A DNA stretch of 64,000 nt from Acestrorhynchus altus (GCA_034509495.1 CM067523.1:20331092-20395091); one strand, 5' to 3'; counted from the first letter of the stretch, positions 35,601 to 45,255 are shown. Numbers and translations are program-made. The notes: generated by a model not told the origin, from the letters alone.

Positions 35601-36588
35601 ATCAGCTTTGCTGGAGCGAGGCAGGGATGGGTACATCTGGGACGTTCGGTGTTACACTGATCTGCCATAACATTAGTACCACACGTGACAACTGTCAAGA
35701 GATGGACACATTAGGCAGCAGGTGAACAGTCAGTTCTTTTAGGTAACGAGGAATCTGAGCCACTTTGACAAGAGCCAGGCTATGATGGCCAGATGACTTG
35801 GTCAGAAGACTGGACCACAAAACATCAAGGATCCAACAGTACACCTTCAGAGGTGCTGTGCAGTCCATGCCTCGAATGGTCAGATCTGATGGCACCAGGG
35901 GGGACCTCCTTAATATTACCCAGGTGGTGCTAATGCTAATGTTATGGTTGGTTCATGTAGAAAGATGCAGTGGAGTGTGCGTCATTAATTATTATACCCT
36001 GAATTTGTGTGTGTGTGTGTGTGTGTGTCCTGAAATTCACTGTCCAAAATCTTTATGTTCTAATCGATTCAGTTCTCACCTTCACAAGCCGTGTCAGATC
36101 AATTACCATTTTAACAAAGCTAGAACCAGATGCTCAAAGCCGTGCTGCAGGCTGGACCACTATAACAGCCTCCAAACTGGAATTCCGGACAGACCATTAA
36201 ACACATCAGGCTCGTTAATTCCTGCTGAAATATCCAGCACTAGACCAGTTTTTGCTGGTAGCTGGTTCTAGCTGGTCTTTGATGGTCAAGGTGGTCATCC
36301 AGGCGAAAACCTACCCTATGCTGGTAATCAATCTGGTCAACCAGCTCTTGACCAGCATGGTGTATCTTGCAACTGGTTTTGATCTTGCTTGGTCATGTTG
36401 GTCGACCTGCTTGGTCATACTGGTCATACCCACTGATACTGGGGATGGATCCAACTTCGACACTGACTGTATCCTCTTTTGTGGTTCTTTCCCCTTTAGG
36501 TTCTGGAGCCATGGCAACCACTGAGCCCCTTCTCTACATCGCTCTGCTGATCCTGCATAAGCTCCTACCCTTCCTGTTTGCCCACTGA
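20445..36588 (+). CDS. vstm2b: vstm2b, V-set and transmembrane domain-containing protein 2B (five exons, exon 1 tentative)
   Basis: Coding exons 21143-21312, 21757-21786, 22004-22400 and 36500-36588 join in one frame (phases 1, 0, 0, 1) and give about 228 residues after the signal peptide. The mature N-terminus AFTEVP, the Ig V-set first Cys in VEMPCAFRASG, the Trp pair in EIQWWYL, the motif DATKIST, and DEGVYECRVSD with the second Cys are those of the VSTM2 family; the details fit VSTM2B better than VSTM2A. A low-complexity Ala/Ser/Pro linker follows, then a terminal hydrophobic stretch (TEPLLYIALLILHKLLPFLF) ending Ala-His with no cytoplasmic tail. The family is expressed mainly in nervous tissue and its role is poorly known. 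The hydrophobic extreme C-terminus could be a transmembrane anchor or a GPI signal; that is inference. Exon 1 (20445-20503) is a candidate only. The gene converges on adamts18. Confidence 0.88.
20520..20900. repeat. GGTGAACAGTC minisatellite in intron 1
   Basis: Diverged 14-18 base units of the form 'ggggtgaacagtcagg' run from the putative exon-1 donor for about 380 bases. On the - strand this gives a fortuitous 129-codon frame. Confidence 0.8.
20950..20999. repeat. (GAAA)n microsatellite
   Basis: About 12 AAAG tetranucleotide units in intron 1 of vstm2b. Confidence 0.95.
21089..21118. repeat. (GT)n run next to the vstm2b exon 2 acceptor
   Basis: About 15 GT units end 24 bases before the first base of exon 2, inside the region where the polypyrimidine tract and branch point would lie. 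See the finding on exon 2. Confidence 0.95.
21143..21312 (+). CDS. vstm2b: vstm2b exon 2, first half of the Ig V-set domain
   Basis: Acceptor tgtgtcccccag precedes 21143 and donor gtaact follows 21312. Two bases complete a split Ala codon, then 56 codons run from AFTEVP to NRAK. The exon holds the first disulfide Cys (VEMPCAF) and the conserved Trp of strand C (EIQWWYL). The match to VSTM2B at the exon start is residue for residue over AFTEVP. Confidence 0.92.
21327..21473. repeat. (CA)n runs in vstm2b intron 2
   Basis: A CA run of 24 units at 21327-21374 starts 14 bases past the donor, and a second run lies at about 21446-21473. Confidence 0.95.
21757..21786 (+). CDS. vstm2b: vstm2b exon 3, 30-nt microexon
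   Basis: Acceptor ctctgttcag ends at 21756, and a perfect donor gtaagt starts at 21787. The ten codons read VAPRDATKIS, which supplies the DATKIS motif between strands C' and D of the V-set domain. Removing it keeps the frame, so it could be skipped. Confidence 0.9.
22004..22400 (+). CDS. vstm2b: vstm2b exon 4, second half of the V-set domain and linker
   Basis: Acceptor ctttcaacag precedes 22004 and donor gtgagt follows 22400. The exon opens TVRVQGN, carries the second Ig cysteine in DEGVYECRVSD, then 'AEEAVSHIQ' and an Ala/Ser/Pro/Gly-rich juxtamembrane linker ending RQQHGA. It has 132 codons plus the first base of a Gly codon completed in exon 5. Confidence 0.92.
22640..22860 (+). mobile_element. 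DNA-transposon fragment, paired with 38740-38995
   Basis: Shares with 38740-38935 the phrases 'tttgattgcattcagc', 'gtcaggatgtt', 'ggcagtacttct' and 'gtgtgcatttgc' in the same order. The right end is missing here. 22860-23640 is anonymous. Confidence 0.5.
23640..24210. repeat. GCACCATGGCTGTGTCAGTCTGGAG-type minisatellite
   Basis: Roughly nine diverged copies of a 55-65 base unit containing 'cactgtggc', 'gtcagtctggagctgaag' and 'gtgctcctcg'. Unit length varies. Non-coding. Confidence 0.75.
24600..25350. repeat. dispersed AGAACCCTTT / TATATAGAACC repeat
   Basis: A non-coding element made of recurring arms 'ttctatatagaacc', 'aagaaccctttt' and 'ggttcttcagtaaag' in both orientations, typical of a palindrome-rich fish dispersed repeat. 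A shorter copy is at 32800-33150. Ends are indistinct. Confidence 0.6.
25720..25895. mobile_element. SINE-like dispersed fragment
   Basis: Reads 'agggggcagtgagca', 'ggggagcagctgttcaaggg' and 'attgaaccagcaacctt', a phrase order common in non-coding fish repeats with a B-box-like 'gaattgaaccagc'. Related to 314-395. Confidence 0.5.
26285..26815. repeat. 60-bp AT-rich minisatellite
   Basis: About eight to nine copies of a unit whose core is 'gatatatatcgatatttata' followed by 'tctatatcgggatataaac' and 'gagcgggatacgggctgag'. The central copies (26521-26760) are exactly 60 bases and nearly identical; outer copies are shorter and diverged. Because 60 is a multiple of three the array is open on both strands (123 and 146 codons), which is not evidence of coding. 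Three more units lie at 33195-33350. Confidence 0.92.
27300..28640. other. anonymous intronic sequence
   Basis: No gene or clear repeat. AT-rich tracts and a 'tatatacagtatatacac' palindrome at about 28205-28222. Confidence 0.4.
28650..28895 (-). mobile_element. dispersed SINE-like repeat
   Basis: Phrases 'cctggacagggtgccagtct', 'tttttgggaggcgtgagga' and 'ggggatcaaacccacaac' in order are those of a widespread fish repeat ending in a B-box-like sequence. The 45640-45795 copy is in the same orientation and 39740-39925 is the reverse. Confidence 0.6.
28900..29370. mobile_element. DNA-transposon remnant, paired with 63120-63480
   Basis: Shares 'ctgatggtagaagctgc', 'gctgcggcgagagct-cctgtaggt' and 'tggcagttgttttaaatgtt' with 63120-63370 in the same order and spacing. 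Both are decayed, with stops in all frames. Confidence 0.55.
29562..29602. repeat. (CA)n microsatellite
   Basis: About 20 CA units. 29620-30330 after it is anonymous, AT-rich intronic sequence. Confidence 0.95.
30340..30775 (+). mobile_element. foldback dispersed element (repeat B), partial copy
   Basis: Carries the terminal portion 'tgaccacacaggagctcttt', then 'aggaccaccacagagcagct', 'gtgggtggtgggtcattctc' and the inverted arm 'ctccagcagcactgctgt' near 30740. 30775-31690 is anonymous. Confidence 0.75.
31700..32200. repeat. 20-bp minisatellite with 120-bp higher-order period
   Basis: About 25 units of a 20-base monomer, consensus AGGGGTGTGGTGAATGATGG, with atcatgatgg, tgaatgacgg and tgaatggtgg variants. 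Six-monomer blocks starting at 31801, 31921 and 32041 repeat the same order of variants. Frames on the - strand reading His-His-Ser-Pro-His are artefacts. Confidence 0.92.
32800..33150. repeat. dispersed AGAACCCTTT / TATATAGAACC repeat, second copy
   Basis: Same arms as 24600-25350 ('gggttcttcagt', 'aaagggttcttct', 'catatagaaccc'). Confidence 0.55.
33195..33352. repeat. 60-bp AT-rich minisatellite, short array
   Basis: Three copies of the unit found at 26285-26815, in the same orientation, ending in 'tatcgggatataag'. Confidence 0.9.
33960..34190 (-). mobile_element. foldback dispersed element (repeat B), partial copy
   Basis: Begins 'ggtggagcaactaggtagga', then 'ccagcagcactgctgcgtct', 'accagcacaacacacact' and 'caccacccacatcatagctg', ending at 'ctgtggtggtcctttggggt'. 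This is one arm and the centre of the element. Confidence 0.75.
34640..34990 (+). mobile_element. LINE/SINE 3'-type dispersed repeat
   Basis: The segment 'tttacatttgtggcatttgg' followed by 'ccgatgcccttatcaggatc' and 'gacttccacaagtgctttgc' is a widespread fish retroelement tail. The following 'tctgtgtttgaagacaccgag' and 'cagctgttcggacccccagg' belong to the same repeat. No coding remnant. 35000-35655 is anonymous. Confidence 0.5.
35660..35950 (+). mobile_element. internally deleted Tc1/mariner element
   Basis: Starts with the terminal phrase 'ctgatctgccataacatta' and ends near 'ctaatgttatggttggttca', its partial inverse. Inside are 'gagccactttgacaagagcc' and 'gtccatgcctcgaatggtca', the remains of the N- and C-terminal ends of a Tc1-type transposase, with the middle deleted. 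Confidence 0.6.
36240..36440. repeat. degenerate CTGGTCAAC / GACCAGC repeat
   Basis: A run of 'agctggt', 'ttgaccagcatgg' and 'cttggtcatgttggtc' phrases in both orientations, 60 bases upstream of the last vstm2b exon. A GT run lies at 36008-36028. Confidence 0.55.
36500..36588 (+). CDS. vstm2b: vstm2b exon 5, hydrophobic C-terminus and stop
   Basis: The acceptor tttcccctttag ends at 36499. Two bases complete a Gly codon, then SGAMATTEPLL and the hydrophobic run to the final Ala-His, with TGA at 36586-36588. The small-residue stretch Gly-Ala-Gly-Ser-Gly-Ala just before the hydrophobic segment and the absence of a tail after it are as in other VSTM2B proteins. Confidence 0.9.
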
Positions 36589-37237
36589 AGGACCATGATC
36601 AAACAGGACGATGTTTCCACTTTATTTACCAAACAGCAAAGGAAAATATATAAATAAATATATCTACCATAAAGGCACATCACCGACACGGCCGGACACA
36701 GCGGAGGTTTTGGGAACGTGACTCAGTTCACTAAAGCTAAGAGTGAACGGAAAAGTGTCTCAGAGCGGCAGGGAAGGAGACTCAACTGGAGTTTGAAGCT
36801 GAACGGACTGTTTGAGAAGCATGATGATAAAAAAAAATATATATAAAAAAAAAAGTTCTATGTGAATTAGAGATCACATCTGTGTCCTAAACACACACGC
36901 CCGAAACCCAACAACCGCTGCGTTCCGTTTTCCTCGTGTTCGCCCTGCGGAGTGCATGGCTCTCTATTTATTTTCCAGTGGAATTTCATTTCCCTTCAAG
37001 TTTCATTTTCATTTTTTAATGACTTTTTATTGTCATAATCTGTTCAGTGTGATCATCCAGAAACGACATTTATATTTTTATCGGTTCCGATTTTGACAAA
37101 ATAACTAAACACAGTCCGTTTTTTTTTTTATTATTATTATTATTGATCTGTTTATTTTGCATGAATTGTTGAGTTTCTGATCTGATGGTCAGTGGAGCTC
37201 ATCTGTGTCCACTGTTCTGCTGGGTGTGTGTGTGTGT

Positions 37238-37283
<46 letters not shown>

Positions 37284-37494
37284 GTCCCATCTTTCAGTTC
37301 TACTGCAGTTTTTTCACAGTGTACACAAAGGCGACCTTATATATTTTGATCAGATAAGGCACACGTTTCCATAGTTGTTGTTAGTCACCTTCAATAATGT
37401 TTATTTTTATTAAAGATATGGTGATCAAGTTACAACATTCATTTATAAAAAAAGAAAAAAAAAACAGTATGTTGCCAACACCAGTTGAAATAAA
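36589..37494 (+). promoter_or_regulatory. vstm2b: vstm2b 3' UTR with candidate poly(A) signals
   Basis: AATAAA occurs at 36653-36658, only 65 bases past the stop, and at 37489-37494. The intervening sequence is largely single-copy with a GT run at 37224-37281, so a 0.9-kb 3' UTR using the distal signal is plausible. Which signal is used cannot be told from sequence. Confidence 0.4.
37224..37281. repeat. (GT)n microsatellite
   Basis: About 28 GT units with one GGG interruption. 37500-38010 beyond is anonymous. Confidence 0.95.
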
Positions 37495-38014
37495 GGTTGT
37501 TTCTTTTTTTAATAATCTTAGTCCTTGGACGTATTAATTTTACGGAGCCTTATTACAGAGTAAATATTTTCCGGGTAACACATTCGCTCGTTGGGATTGC
37601 AGGCAGGTGGCGCTACCGTGCTTTTGCCTGATTTCCATATTGCGCTTTGTAACATGGTCATGAAAACTCATTCTGATCTGTTTGGATTGAACGTCATGGT
37701 GAGCATCACAGCTGCATCGGAGAAGAACTCCAACACCAATCAGATCTGCTACTCAGCCAATCAAATTCATCACAATGTAAACAAAATGTAAGAAGTCAGA
37801 TCTCAAACAAACCACGTCTGATTCTTTCATTAGGATTCTGATTCTATGATTGTCTGTTTATTTAGGCCTTGAATTTTGGTCATTAATATATGAGTTCATT
37901 AAGATGTGGGTTTTGATTGGACAGAAAATAATGATAACAGTGGTAAAGGCAGCATGGTGACCTTATGAACAGGGCTTCATCACAGTACTGCACATTCTGC
38001 ATAATGTACAGTTT

Positions 38015-38715
38015 TACCAGTCTGATTACCAGCCTGATTACCAGTTTAAATACCAGTCTGACTAACAGTCTAAATACCTGTATCATTACAAGTCTGACTA
38101 CCTGTCTGATTACTAGTCTGATTACATTTCTTATTACCTGTCTGATTTCCTGTCTGATAACCAGTATGATTACATGTTTGATTACCAGTCTAATTACCAG
38201 TATGATTACAAGTCTGATTACCAGTTTGACTACCTGTCTGATTTCCAGCCTGATTACCAGTTTAAATACCAGTCTAAATACCTGTCTGATTACCAGTCTG
38301 ATTCCCTTTCTTATTACCTCTCTGATTTCCTGTCTGATTATCAGTTTGATTACCAGTCTAATTGCAAGTCTGATTACAAGTCTGATTACCAGTCTGACTA
38401 CCTGTCTGATTACCAGTCTGATTACCAGTCTAAATACCTGTCTGATTACCAGTCTGATTACCAGCCTGATTACCAGTCTAAATACCTGTCTGATTACCAG
38501 TCTGACTACCTGTCTGATTACCAGTCTGATTACCAGTCTAAATACCTGTCTGACTACCTGTCTGATTACCAGTCTGATTACCAGTCTAAATACCTGTCTG
38601 ATTACCAGTCTGATTACCAGCCTGATTACCAGTTAGATAACCTGTCTGATTACCAGTCTGATTACCAGCCTGATTACCAGTTAGATAACTTGTCTGATTA
38701 CCAGTCTGATAACAG
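38015..38715. repeat. 12-bp minisatellite TCTGATTACCAG
   Basis: Nearly 60 head-to-tail 12-base units, consensus TCTGATTACCAG with tctaaatacctg, tctgactacctg and cctgattaccag variants. As 12 is divisible by three, frames of 223 and 207 codons stay open (Ile-Thr-Ser-Leu and Asp-Tyr-Gln-Ser repeats). These are not genes. Confidence 0.95.
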
Positions 38716-38739
38716 TGTATTGTCTCAGAACAGAACTTT

Positions 38740-38995
38740 AATTGCGGAGGATTTGATTGCATTCAGCAACAAAAGCATTTGTGAGTCAGGATGTTAGATG
38801 ATCACCACCCCACCTCGTCCCCAGCTCCCGACTCATCCCAAACATACTGGGTTGGCAGTACTTCTATACAGGGACTAGACAAGCTGTGTGTGCATTTGCA
38901 CATCGGTGTCAACAATGATTGCAACTTACAGTTATTGAATGCACTCATTAGAAGGGGTGTCCACAAATATTTGGACATATTGTATACTTTTGTCA
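38740..38995 (+). mobile_element. non-autonomous DNA transposon fragment
   Basis: Paired with 22640-22860 and more complete here, ending in the terminal phrase 'ggggtgtccacaaatatttg' and 'gacatattgtata', typical of a fish DNA-transposon end. No transposase remains. 39000-39460 is anonymous. Confidence 0.55.
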
Positions 38996-39469
38996 TCATT
39001 TGGATTCTTTCTGAAACACAATTCTGAGAGAGGGAGCAGGTACAGCGTAGGGTGCAGAGGATCAGGAGAAAGATACGTTGGCATGGAAGAAGAAGTCATT
39101 GGAGGTGTGGATAACAGATCCATGGAGAAACCAGGTGAGTCAAAATTGAGAGGGGAGCTCGGTTGGTGTTTAATGTTGGTGCAGGAGAGGAGGAGATGCA
39201 GCTCCACGCCTGAGATACATCACCCTGGAGTGATTCATTTATAATGCAAACTTGGGTCTGAAACACACCACCTTCTCACTGTAGTTACTTTCTCACTCCA
39301 CCCCAGACCGGTCTGACCAATCAGAGGAGAGAACATTCTCACGTTGGTTGTTGTGATGTATTTCAGTGCACTTCGGTTAATCAGTCCAAAGCAAACGAAC
39401 AATGTTTTAAAAGTTGATGCAATAAAATACTGCACCGTCCACGGATAAATGAACTATGCACCTAAGAAT

Positions 39470-39474
39470 GATCG

Positions 39475-39520
<46 letters not shown>

Positions 39521-39700
39521 GTTTATTTCTAAAGCTCTTTTAAAACAAAGCAGCTTTACAGAAATCCAGGTCCAAGCCTCAATTGAGCAGCCAGCGAGCA
39601 CCAGTAGGGGAGAACTCCCTCAGGCTAGGAGGAAGAAACATTGAGAAGAACCCAGGCTCTAAAGGGGAACCCATCCTCCTCTGAACATGAGGCATAAAAA
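39470..39700 (-). mobile_element. LINE 3' end with (CAAT)n tail
   Basis: A CAAT run (39473-39518) abuts 'agtttatttctaaagctctt', 'caaagcagctttacagaaat' and 'gaactccctcaggctaggag', a known fish LINE-derived repeat. The tetranucleotide run sits where the 3' tail of an oppositely oriented insertion would be. Confidence 0.6.
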
Positions 39701-39739
39701 GTTGTAGAAAAATAGAGAAGTGAAGAAGAGCTACCACTG

Positions 39740-39925
39740 CTCTTACTGGGTGATTGGTGGTTAGCCTCCCGGCACTGGGGCCTTGGGTTCAAGGCCCTAT
39801 CTGGGTGGAACTTCCCTGCTCTCCCAATGTCTGCATGGGTTTGCTCCAGGCTCCTCCCACATCCCAAAAACATGGATCAGGTGAATTGGCTACTCTAAAG
39901 GGCCCAGATGTGGATTGGCCCTCTG
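39740..39925 (+). mobile_element. tRNA-derived SINE-like repeat
   Basis: 'gggtgattggtggttagcct', 'ccttgggttcaaggccct' (B-box-like) and 'gtctgcatgggtttgctcca', then 'tgaattggctactctaaag'. Same family as 28650-28895 and 45640-45795 in the opposite direction. Confidence 0.6.
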
Positions 39926-39984
39926 TTCTAATGTTTTGAGATACATTATGAAGGGTGAGAGTCTTTTATGCTGGTCAAGTGTAG

Positions 39985-40118
39985 GTCTAAATACCGGTCA
40001 CCCCCAGGAACCAGTGCTGGTCATCCAGTTTAATATCGTGCTGTTTTATGTAATCATTTTTAATAATTGGGTCTTTTTCTGAGACCCAATGTTCTATCAT
40101 TTGATGGGGCCCAAGAGA
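39985..40118 (+). repeat. dispersed repeat pair, copy 1
   Basis: Matches 40960-41085 over about 120 bases ('ccagtgctggtcatccagt', 'tttatgtaatcattt', 'ttctgagacccaatgt', 'catttgatggggcccaa'). 40120-40955 between is anonymous. Confidence 0.6.
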
Positions 40119-40959
40119 CTGGAATCAAAATATCAGCTGTGAAGTGTGATGAGGTCGTTCCAGTGTCTTGAATGTTTTTCCCACATTCTTTGCACATTTC
40201 CACTCATATCCCAGGATTCTGAGCTCCCTGTAGCCAAGGCCTGACCCTACAGCGCTCCCAGTGAAGACACGCTGCGCTGCTATGTTTACATTCGCCACAG
40301 CTCAGCGATTTAATGCTCGCGCTGCTGGATGTTGTGTAGAATGGGGTCCCAAATCAATGTAATGCGGTCAATGTCTGTAACATTAACACACCGCGTCTGA
40401 ATAATGGAACGACTCTTATTGTTCACGAGTCATTATTCACGAGGGAATATTATTCATATCCCGAGTCGAGTCGTGAGTTATTAGGGACGGGTTGCATGTT
40501 GTGTCCGACGTCCATTTGTGTGCGACTCGGACTCAAGGCCGTAACAAGTGTCCATCTCTGGTAATAATGCAGCATTTTGATCACAAGAGCAACATGGTAT
40601 TCAAATGTATTTGATTCAGTGATACGTAACGAGGAGGATATGGATTAATACTGACCAGCTTAGCCTACGTGGTGACCTGCCGTTCTCAGTGACAACAGTC
40701 CCAGGATGGCTGACCGGTGTGCTCAATTTTCCACATTGATTTGGGTCAGCAAAGGGAATTTCTTTTACTTTTGATACTTAACAAGTCTTTATGTTCATAT
40801 TCTGGAAGAAAATTAAAAACATTCAACTGAATTCTTTACAATAAGATATAGAAAGATGACGCAGGTGATATGTGTTGTCCAGGAGAGCGGTCAGTAATTG
40901 TTTTGCTACAAAACAAAAGCAGAGATCATTATGCCTTTTGTGCTGCTGTCGTGTTGGTC

Positions 40960-41085
40960 AGCCCAGGTCCCAGTGCTGGTCGTCCAGTCTCACAACATTC
41001 CTTTTGCTCATTTTATGTAATAATTTACCAGTCATGTGATTGTCTGAGGCCCAGTGTAACATCATTTCATGGGGCCCAACATCCT
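40960..41085 (+). repeat. dispersed repeat pair, copy 2
   Basis: Direct repeat of 39985-40118, about 1 kb away. 41090-41940 after it is anonymous, with a TTTCC/GGAAA-rich tract at 41565-41640. Confidence 0.6.
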
Positions 41086-41944
41086 TGGCAGGGGCCCCGA
41101 CCACACAAGCCAACAGATAAGACTGGACACAACATTCCACACACAGACTGGAATGAAAAGATGAAGCAGCTGAACCACAAATTTACAAAAAGGGCACTTA
41201 ATTCCCGGAAAACAGGACTAATGAGAGCGAGAGATGAAGACTTCCATACGAGGAGCAGGAGCTCCATTTCTATTAAGGAATTCTACAAAACTTGCTTCAT
41301 ATTTATTCCTTTAATCAGATTTACTTCGCACGGCAGCAAGCCGGATTAACTCCAGAGCAGAAGGAATTCTGGGAAACTCATTTGTATGTGTTGTTACACA
41401 CACCGTTACACACACTGCTGGCAGCTCGCTGTGATTGCAGCTGATCTTAAGTCCGACACATGATGGGAGTCACTGTTAGAGGAAATCATCATTTGGCTTT
41501 AATATTATTATCAGGGATTCCACTGTTGCTTGCCGATGATATTGGAATTCTCTGTTATGGACGAAATCAATTTCCAAAAACAGGAAAATCTGTTTTATTT
41601 CTATTTTCCCAAATTGGAAATTTCCAATTTCCCAGTGAAATGCATATCAATCTGACTGTATTAATATGTTTCAAACTCCTCCTCCTTCTCTCTTCACTCT
41701 TAAATACGGCGTTCCTAGAGTGCGGATGCTGTTAGGAATGCTGCCAGAGGGAGCAGCTATAACTCTTATTTACACCCCAACACTTACCCAGCATGCTCAG
41801 GGCTAATGTTCCTCATCATTTCAGCAGCAGAAGGAGGGGCGTTGGTTTATCTGGGGAATGAAGAAAGAACCTGGCTGGACACGCCTTGGAAATTGACTTC
41901 AGCACAGTGCACAAATCAATGGATGAATAGCGGCTTCCATTCAA

Positions 41945-42285
41945 TACACTGCTGATGTTCCCTCGGCTGATCCTTTCTGTGCTGGTGTTCCCTCTGCAGA
42001 TGTTCCCTGTGTTGATGTTCCCTCGGCTGTTGTTCCCTCGGCTGATCCTTTCTGTGCTGGTGTTCCCTCTGCAGATGTTCACTGTGCTGATGTTCCCTCG
42101 GCTGATGTTTCCTCTGCTGAGCCTTTCTGTGCTGGTGTTCCCTCTGCAGATGTTCCCTCTGCTGATCTTCTCTCTGCTGATGTTCCCTCTGCTGATCTTC
42201 TCTCTGCAGATGTTCCCTCTGCTGATCTTCTCTCTGCTGATGTTCCCTCTACTGACGTTTGGCCTGATGTTCCCGCTACATGTTC
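41945..42285. repeat. GATGTTCCCTCTGCT minisatellite
   Basis: About 16 units of 15-24 bases combining 'tgatgttccctctgc' and 'tgatcttctctctgc'. Frames on both strands are array translations. Confidence 0.9.
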
Positions 42286-42369
42286 AATGAAGTGAAAATG
42301 GGCCTTAAAGATGTTTAACGCACGTGCAGTTGAGCGCAGTACTAAACCTTGTCTTACTGGTTTCTCCAC

Positions 42370-43700
42370 TTAAATCTGCTGCAGAAGGTCTGAGGTGCAG
42401 AGCGGAGGAGGATAAGATAAGATGGTGTGATTAAGGGTGAAAATAAAGTGAGTGCACAGCTTCTGTCTAATCCAGTTATGCTAAAACCCTGAGAGAGATT
42501 CAGCCCGAGCCTCAAAACAATTACCCCCGCCAACAGAGCGTGTCAACTTTGATCACACTGTTATTGTCTCAGCAGCTCACACCGAACAAAACACATACAC
42601 ACGCAAACGCATCCTCCGACAGACGCAAACTCGTAAATGAACCGTCTCATCAGCGCAGGACTTTCCCTCCGAGTCTTTCCTGCCAACACAGAGACAATCA
42701 CCAAAGCTAATATTTGCACATCCAAATGAAACAAATCTAAAGGGCGAATCACAATCAGACGGAGCAAAAAGTGCTACGTTCAGATATTGATCACTGAACG
42801 CCGCTGCGCTCTCCACGTTTCCACGGCTGGAGATCTTTCAGGGAGGAGAAAGTGTAAATCCATTCTCTGTAAAGTGATTGTTCACAGTCGGCAGTAACAG
42901 TTAAGGACGGACTGTCTGTTGGATGTGCTTTCTTTCGTTTGTATCCCGTATCTTTGCTCTGTAGAGCTTCATTAGTGCCTTCTAACACGTACTGATGCAT
43001 ATTCCACAGATTTGGCCTCCAGGGGCCTCATTTTGTGGAATAGATTCTGCTGAACCAACAGCTCAGCTGAGCCGGTTGTTCATTTTACCCCTCGGTGGAC
43101 CAGACCTGAAAGTTGGCATCACCGATGACTTTAATCTTACTGGACAGCAACCTGTAGCTTGGTCAGTTAACGGTGTAGCAATAATAAGCAAATTATTATA
43201 TTCATAATCAGACCGAGGTCTGTGTGGGAACCTGCAGACATAACAATGTGACAGACTTAACCAGGCTGGCGTCACATTTGTTTTGTTCAGGGCCAAAGAG
43301 CTGGATACGTGGGACTCGTTAAAATTTCCAGAACCCACAGTGTGATCTTCTCAGGTCATCAGCAGTCGTCATAAAAGTCTTCTCATTTCAATCAGATTCA
43401 TGCTTTAACCTTTCATAAGGTTTATTTCTATACTCGTCTCTATAAATAGTTGCACCCAGAAGGGCGTGTGGGATTGCAGTGCTGTTGGGAAGGAAGATGA
43501 AGGTGATCAGGATCAATAACTGATGATAAATGTTGTCTGATCTGATCAATATTTATTGATCTACTCATACAGAAGTGGTGTCTCTCAGTACGGCGTCGGA
43601 TTTAAAGCTACATGCCAGACGTCTCTGCATGGAGGTGTAGAGGTTCCTAAAGGTGTCCTGTGATGATGCATCCCATGCAGCTTGAATGTTCTCACACATG
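42370..43700. other. anonymous intergenic sequence
   Basis: No gene or tandem repeat. Short frames at 42560-43340 overlap on opposite strands without motifs. 42420-42560 is AT-balanced and could be a conserved element, untested. Confidence 0.35.
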
Positions 43701-44110
43701 CAGGTGGAGCATCAGCCCCGCCCCCTCTCTCTGATCAGTCAGATTCTGTGTGCAGTTTGATCATCAGCCCCGCCCCCTCTCTCTGATCAGTCAGAGTCTG
43801 TTTGCAGGTGGAGCATCAGCCCCGCCCCTTCTCTCTGATCAGTCAGAGTCTGTACGCAGGTGGAGCATCAGCCCCGCCCCCTCTCTCTGATCAGTCAGAG
43901 TCTGTATGGACATGTGGAGCATGCATACGTGGACAGAGCAGTAAACATGCACTAGAAGCTCCTTTGGCATGAGAAATAAAGTCTTGTAAATTGTTATATG
44001 TGTATCATGTCTGCATGTTACTCTGATCCTGAGTTACGAAGCATAAAAAACAGCACGTAACTGCCTGCAAAGTGCGGCTCTTGGGTTCTAAGAGGGTTCT
44101 AGCCTTTCGT
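43700..44110 (+). repeat. dispersed repeat family A with four-fold internal tandem
   Basis: The 'catcagccccgccccctctc' plus 'tctgatcagtcagagtctgt' block occurs four times in tandem (about 43710-43910, unit about 46-50 bases), then the normal 3' half follows to 'aagtgcggctcttgggttct'. Other copies have one or two blocks. 44110-45135 beyond is anonymous non-coding sequence. Confidence 0.8.
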
Positions 44111-45137
44111 TTTGAATCACTGCCCAGCTCTGCCACCTGATACAAGAATGATTTACTGAATAGCCTTTTCTTTTTTGCAATTTAGTGAATTCCTAAGTTT
44201 TCCATCTTGTTCTATCACAAATGTCTTTTAGTGATATTTGGGTTAATGTTCATTTTTTTAAATTTTTAAAATAAAAAATAATAATTTTAATTTTTGAAAT
44301 TGACAGGTAAGTCCACTCAAGCCAGTTACCACAAAGCTCCTGTAAAACCTGTACAAACCTGACCTACATCTCTTCTCCATCAGTGAGTCAAATTTAGGCC
44401 ATTTTTTATTGTTAATATTTTTTGTCATAATTGTGCAGAACATTAGTGAAGTAGATGCAACAGCTACATCGGTAGCCTCAGTCAATGTGGGACCTCCAGG
44501 ACTCGCAGATGTGTGGACGTTGATTCAAAGCTGGGTTTAAAGCTGGGTTTTGCGAAGGACATTCTAGACCTTAGCAGCAGACAAATGAGCACAATCCCCA
44601 ACCCTGAAGCTCCCTACCCCCACCCCCACCACCCCCATCCTCCCACCCCAGAGGGACCTCCACAGCTGAGAGCAGTGTTATCTCTGTCCAATCCTCTCTC
44701 ACTCAGTCACTCGCTCCTCCGGTTCTGCGTCTGATTGTTTTTCTCATAACACATCTTCCAGCTCATGAGAAGTGACAGCGAAACATCTGTCCCACCGTCT
44801 CTATCAGAGAGCAGCTGGGTGGCCGACAGGAGCACAATGCTTCACTTTACCCTTGATGCCTCCAAAAAACAAAAATGGATTTTCTGACTTCAGCCTGTGC
44901 TTTCATTTGTCACCTTTTCCTTCATGGGGTGTTACATTGTTGTTACCTCACGCCTGAGAAAGGGCTGAGAGGGAGAGGCCTGTAGATTTCCAGGAGAGTT
45001 GGTCTTTATATGACAAATTCTGTTGACATCCCAACAATAACCAACTTACTTCCGGGTGAAGAACGCTCCCTGACTTGCTTCGGGTATGCTGACCATTCAC
45101 TGAAATAACAATCAAGAACACTCCAGCTATAGAACCC

Positions 45138-45255
45138 GGATCAGCCATAATATCATGACCTCATTTTGACTCTCACGGTCCATTTTGTCAGCTCCACTGA
45201 CCATACAGGAGCACTTCAGGACCCCACAGGACCACCACAGAGTATGTATTATTTT
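45138..45255 (+). mobile_element. foldback dispersed element (repeat B), terminal fragment
   Basis: Begins 'gatcagccataatatcatga', the element's terminal phrase, then 'cagctccactgaccataca' and 'aggaccccacaggaccacca'. Confidence 0.65.

Larger units (their letters stand above)
22401..36499 (+). other. vstm2b: vstm2b intron 4 (14.1 kb)
   Basis: The intron runs from gtgagt to cccctttag. It contains no convincing exon of another gene. Its content is dispersed repeats, minisatellites and anonymous sequence, listed separately. Confidence 0.85.

Noticed and set aside
37965..38797. Two overlapping open frames of 223 and 207 codons
   Set aside because: The 12-bp repeat is divisible by three and lacks stops in these frames; no start context, splice site or family.
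40870..41349. 159-codon + strand frame
   Set aside because: Its left third lies in a dispersed repeat (40960-41085), it has no domain and no splice or promoter evidence.
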